Shown one piece after another: positions 13,769 through 14,266 of a stretch of 14,266 bases of DNA. The position numbers and the translations under genes were made by a program. The notes under the pieces are model-generated. The model searched no databases. It had not been told where the DNA came from and was given only the letters and a program-made list of their open reading frames with translations. The DNA is from BOG-1363 sp043775355 (lineage in GTDB: Bacteria; Planctomycetota; UBA11346). Numbering within the stretch: position 1 is the stretch's first letter; each line of letters opens with the position of its first letter. Location: positions 1-14,266 of the forward strand of contig JAYVSL010000120.1 in assembly GCA_043775355.1 (NCBI GenBank). Reading direction: 5' to 3'.

Positions 13769-14266
13769 ATGGGCGATGAAATCCTTTCATCTGAAGAACT
13801 CGACGCGTTGCTGTCTTCCGTTGAGGAAGTTGGCGCGGGCAAGCGTAAGCGTGAAAAGCGCGTTATTGAGTACGATTTCGTTCGTCCGAACAAATTGTCA
13901 GGCGAACAACTGCGCTCGCTTCAGCGTATGCATGAGGCGATTTCGCAAACGATCACGATGATTTTGTCGACCTACCTGCGCATCAACATTGAGGTCAACA
14001 TCATCTCGCTGGGTGAACTGACCTTCGAGGTGTTTAGAAACTCCTTGCCCAATCCAACGGTGATTAACGTGCTGTCGTTGGCGCCGATCCAAGAACGCGG
14101 CCTAGCCACGATGGATATGAAACTCGCGTTCAGCTTGATCGATCGCATGCTCGGCGGCCCAGGCAAACCGCTCGATCGCATCCGCACGCTGACTACCATC
14201 GAACAAAGTCTGCTCGATAACGTCATCAAACGTTTCATGGACCAATTAGCGCAAGGCTGGAAAGAA
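13769..14266 (+). CDS. fliM: FliM, flagellar switch protein, N-terminal part (cut by right edge)
   Basis: 166 codons are visible and remain open at the window end (full-length FliM is about 330). FliM builds the C ring and binds phosphorylated CheY. The CheY-binding tip is present near the start (ILSSEELDALLSSVEE). It is followed by IEYDFVRPNKLSGEQLRSLQ, the canonical 'yDF.rP.k.s.e.lr.l..iHe' block. The middle domain contains YLRINIEVNIISLGELTFEV, SLPNPTVINVLSLAPI and the GG-x-G motif MLGGPGKP involved in FliG contact. The start is ATG 13769, preceded by GTGAG overlapping the fliL stop. The presence of FliM with an intact CheY tip implies chemotactic control of the motor. Confidence 0.97.
   Translation, partial: MGDEILSSEELDALLSSVEEVGAGKRKREKRVIEYDFVRPNKLSGEQLRSLQRMHEAISQTITMILSTYLRINIEVNIISLGELTFEVFRNSLPNPTVINVLSLAPIQERGLATMDMKLAFSLIDRMLGGPGKPLDRIRTLTTIEQSLLDNVIKRFMDQLAQGWKE

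Overview
The window looks like the chromosome of a Gram-negative, LPS-type, flagellated bacterium. Two outer-membrane biogenesis lipoprotein or periplasmic genes (BamD-like and LptE-like) sit back to back with a large flagellar operon. GC content is moderate. Intergenic spaces hold palindrome-rich repeats (hairpins of the type GCCCC-NNN-GGGGC and TAGCCC-led stems) and tandem heptamers. From memory this repeat style, with a FliJ / MgtE_N-like / FliL gene order, suggests the PVC group (Planctomycetota or relatives). That is inference: no rRNA or other phylogenetic marker is present.

Layout. At 1-419 the start of a membrane-anchored unknown protein runs off the left edge on the minus strand. A 124-nt inverted repeat (511-634) separates it from a small CoA-binding-fold protein (691-1068, minus). 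Divergent to that is a 432-residue protein (1181-2479, plus) that resembles a degenerate transketolase/DXS and lacks the thiamine-diphosphate motif. A nested palindromic element (about 2622-2813) fills the convergent gap before the minus-strand pair LptE-like (2843-3382) and BamD-like (3379-4614), which overlap by 4 nt.

A divergent spacer (4615-4879) leads into the flagellar genes on the plus strand: flgB, flgC and fliE (rod and MS-ring junction); fliF (MS ring); fliG (rotor); fliH, fliI and fliJ (export ATPase complex); a MotE/YlxF-like membrane coiled-coil protein; fliL (stator-associated); and fliM (C-ring), cut by the right edge. From fliG to the MotE-like gene, reading frames are joined by ATGA overlaps, if a tiny 23-codon frame between fliG and fliH is counted. 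This implies tight translational coupling.

Two breaks stand out. The fliE-fliF junction is opened by about 613 nt of non-coding repeat DNA: inverted heptamer arrays enclose a MITE-like palindromic element with 17-bp terminal inverted repeats and a 10-bp target-site duplication. Between the MotE-like gene and fliL, the block that often lies here in other bacteria (fliK, flgD, flgE, motA/B) is absent, leaving 234 nt with an open frame of uncertain status.

The least conventional items are the degenerate ThDP-enzyme homologue, the family of nested palindromes that share architecture but not sequence, and the mini-ORF between fliG and fliH.
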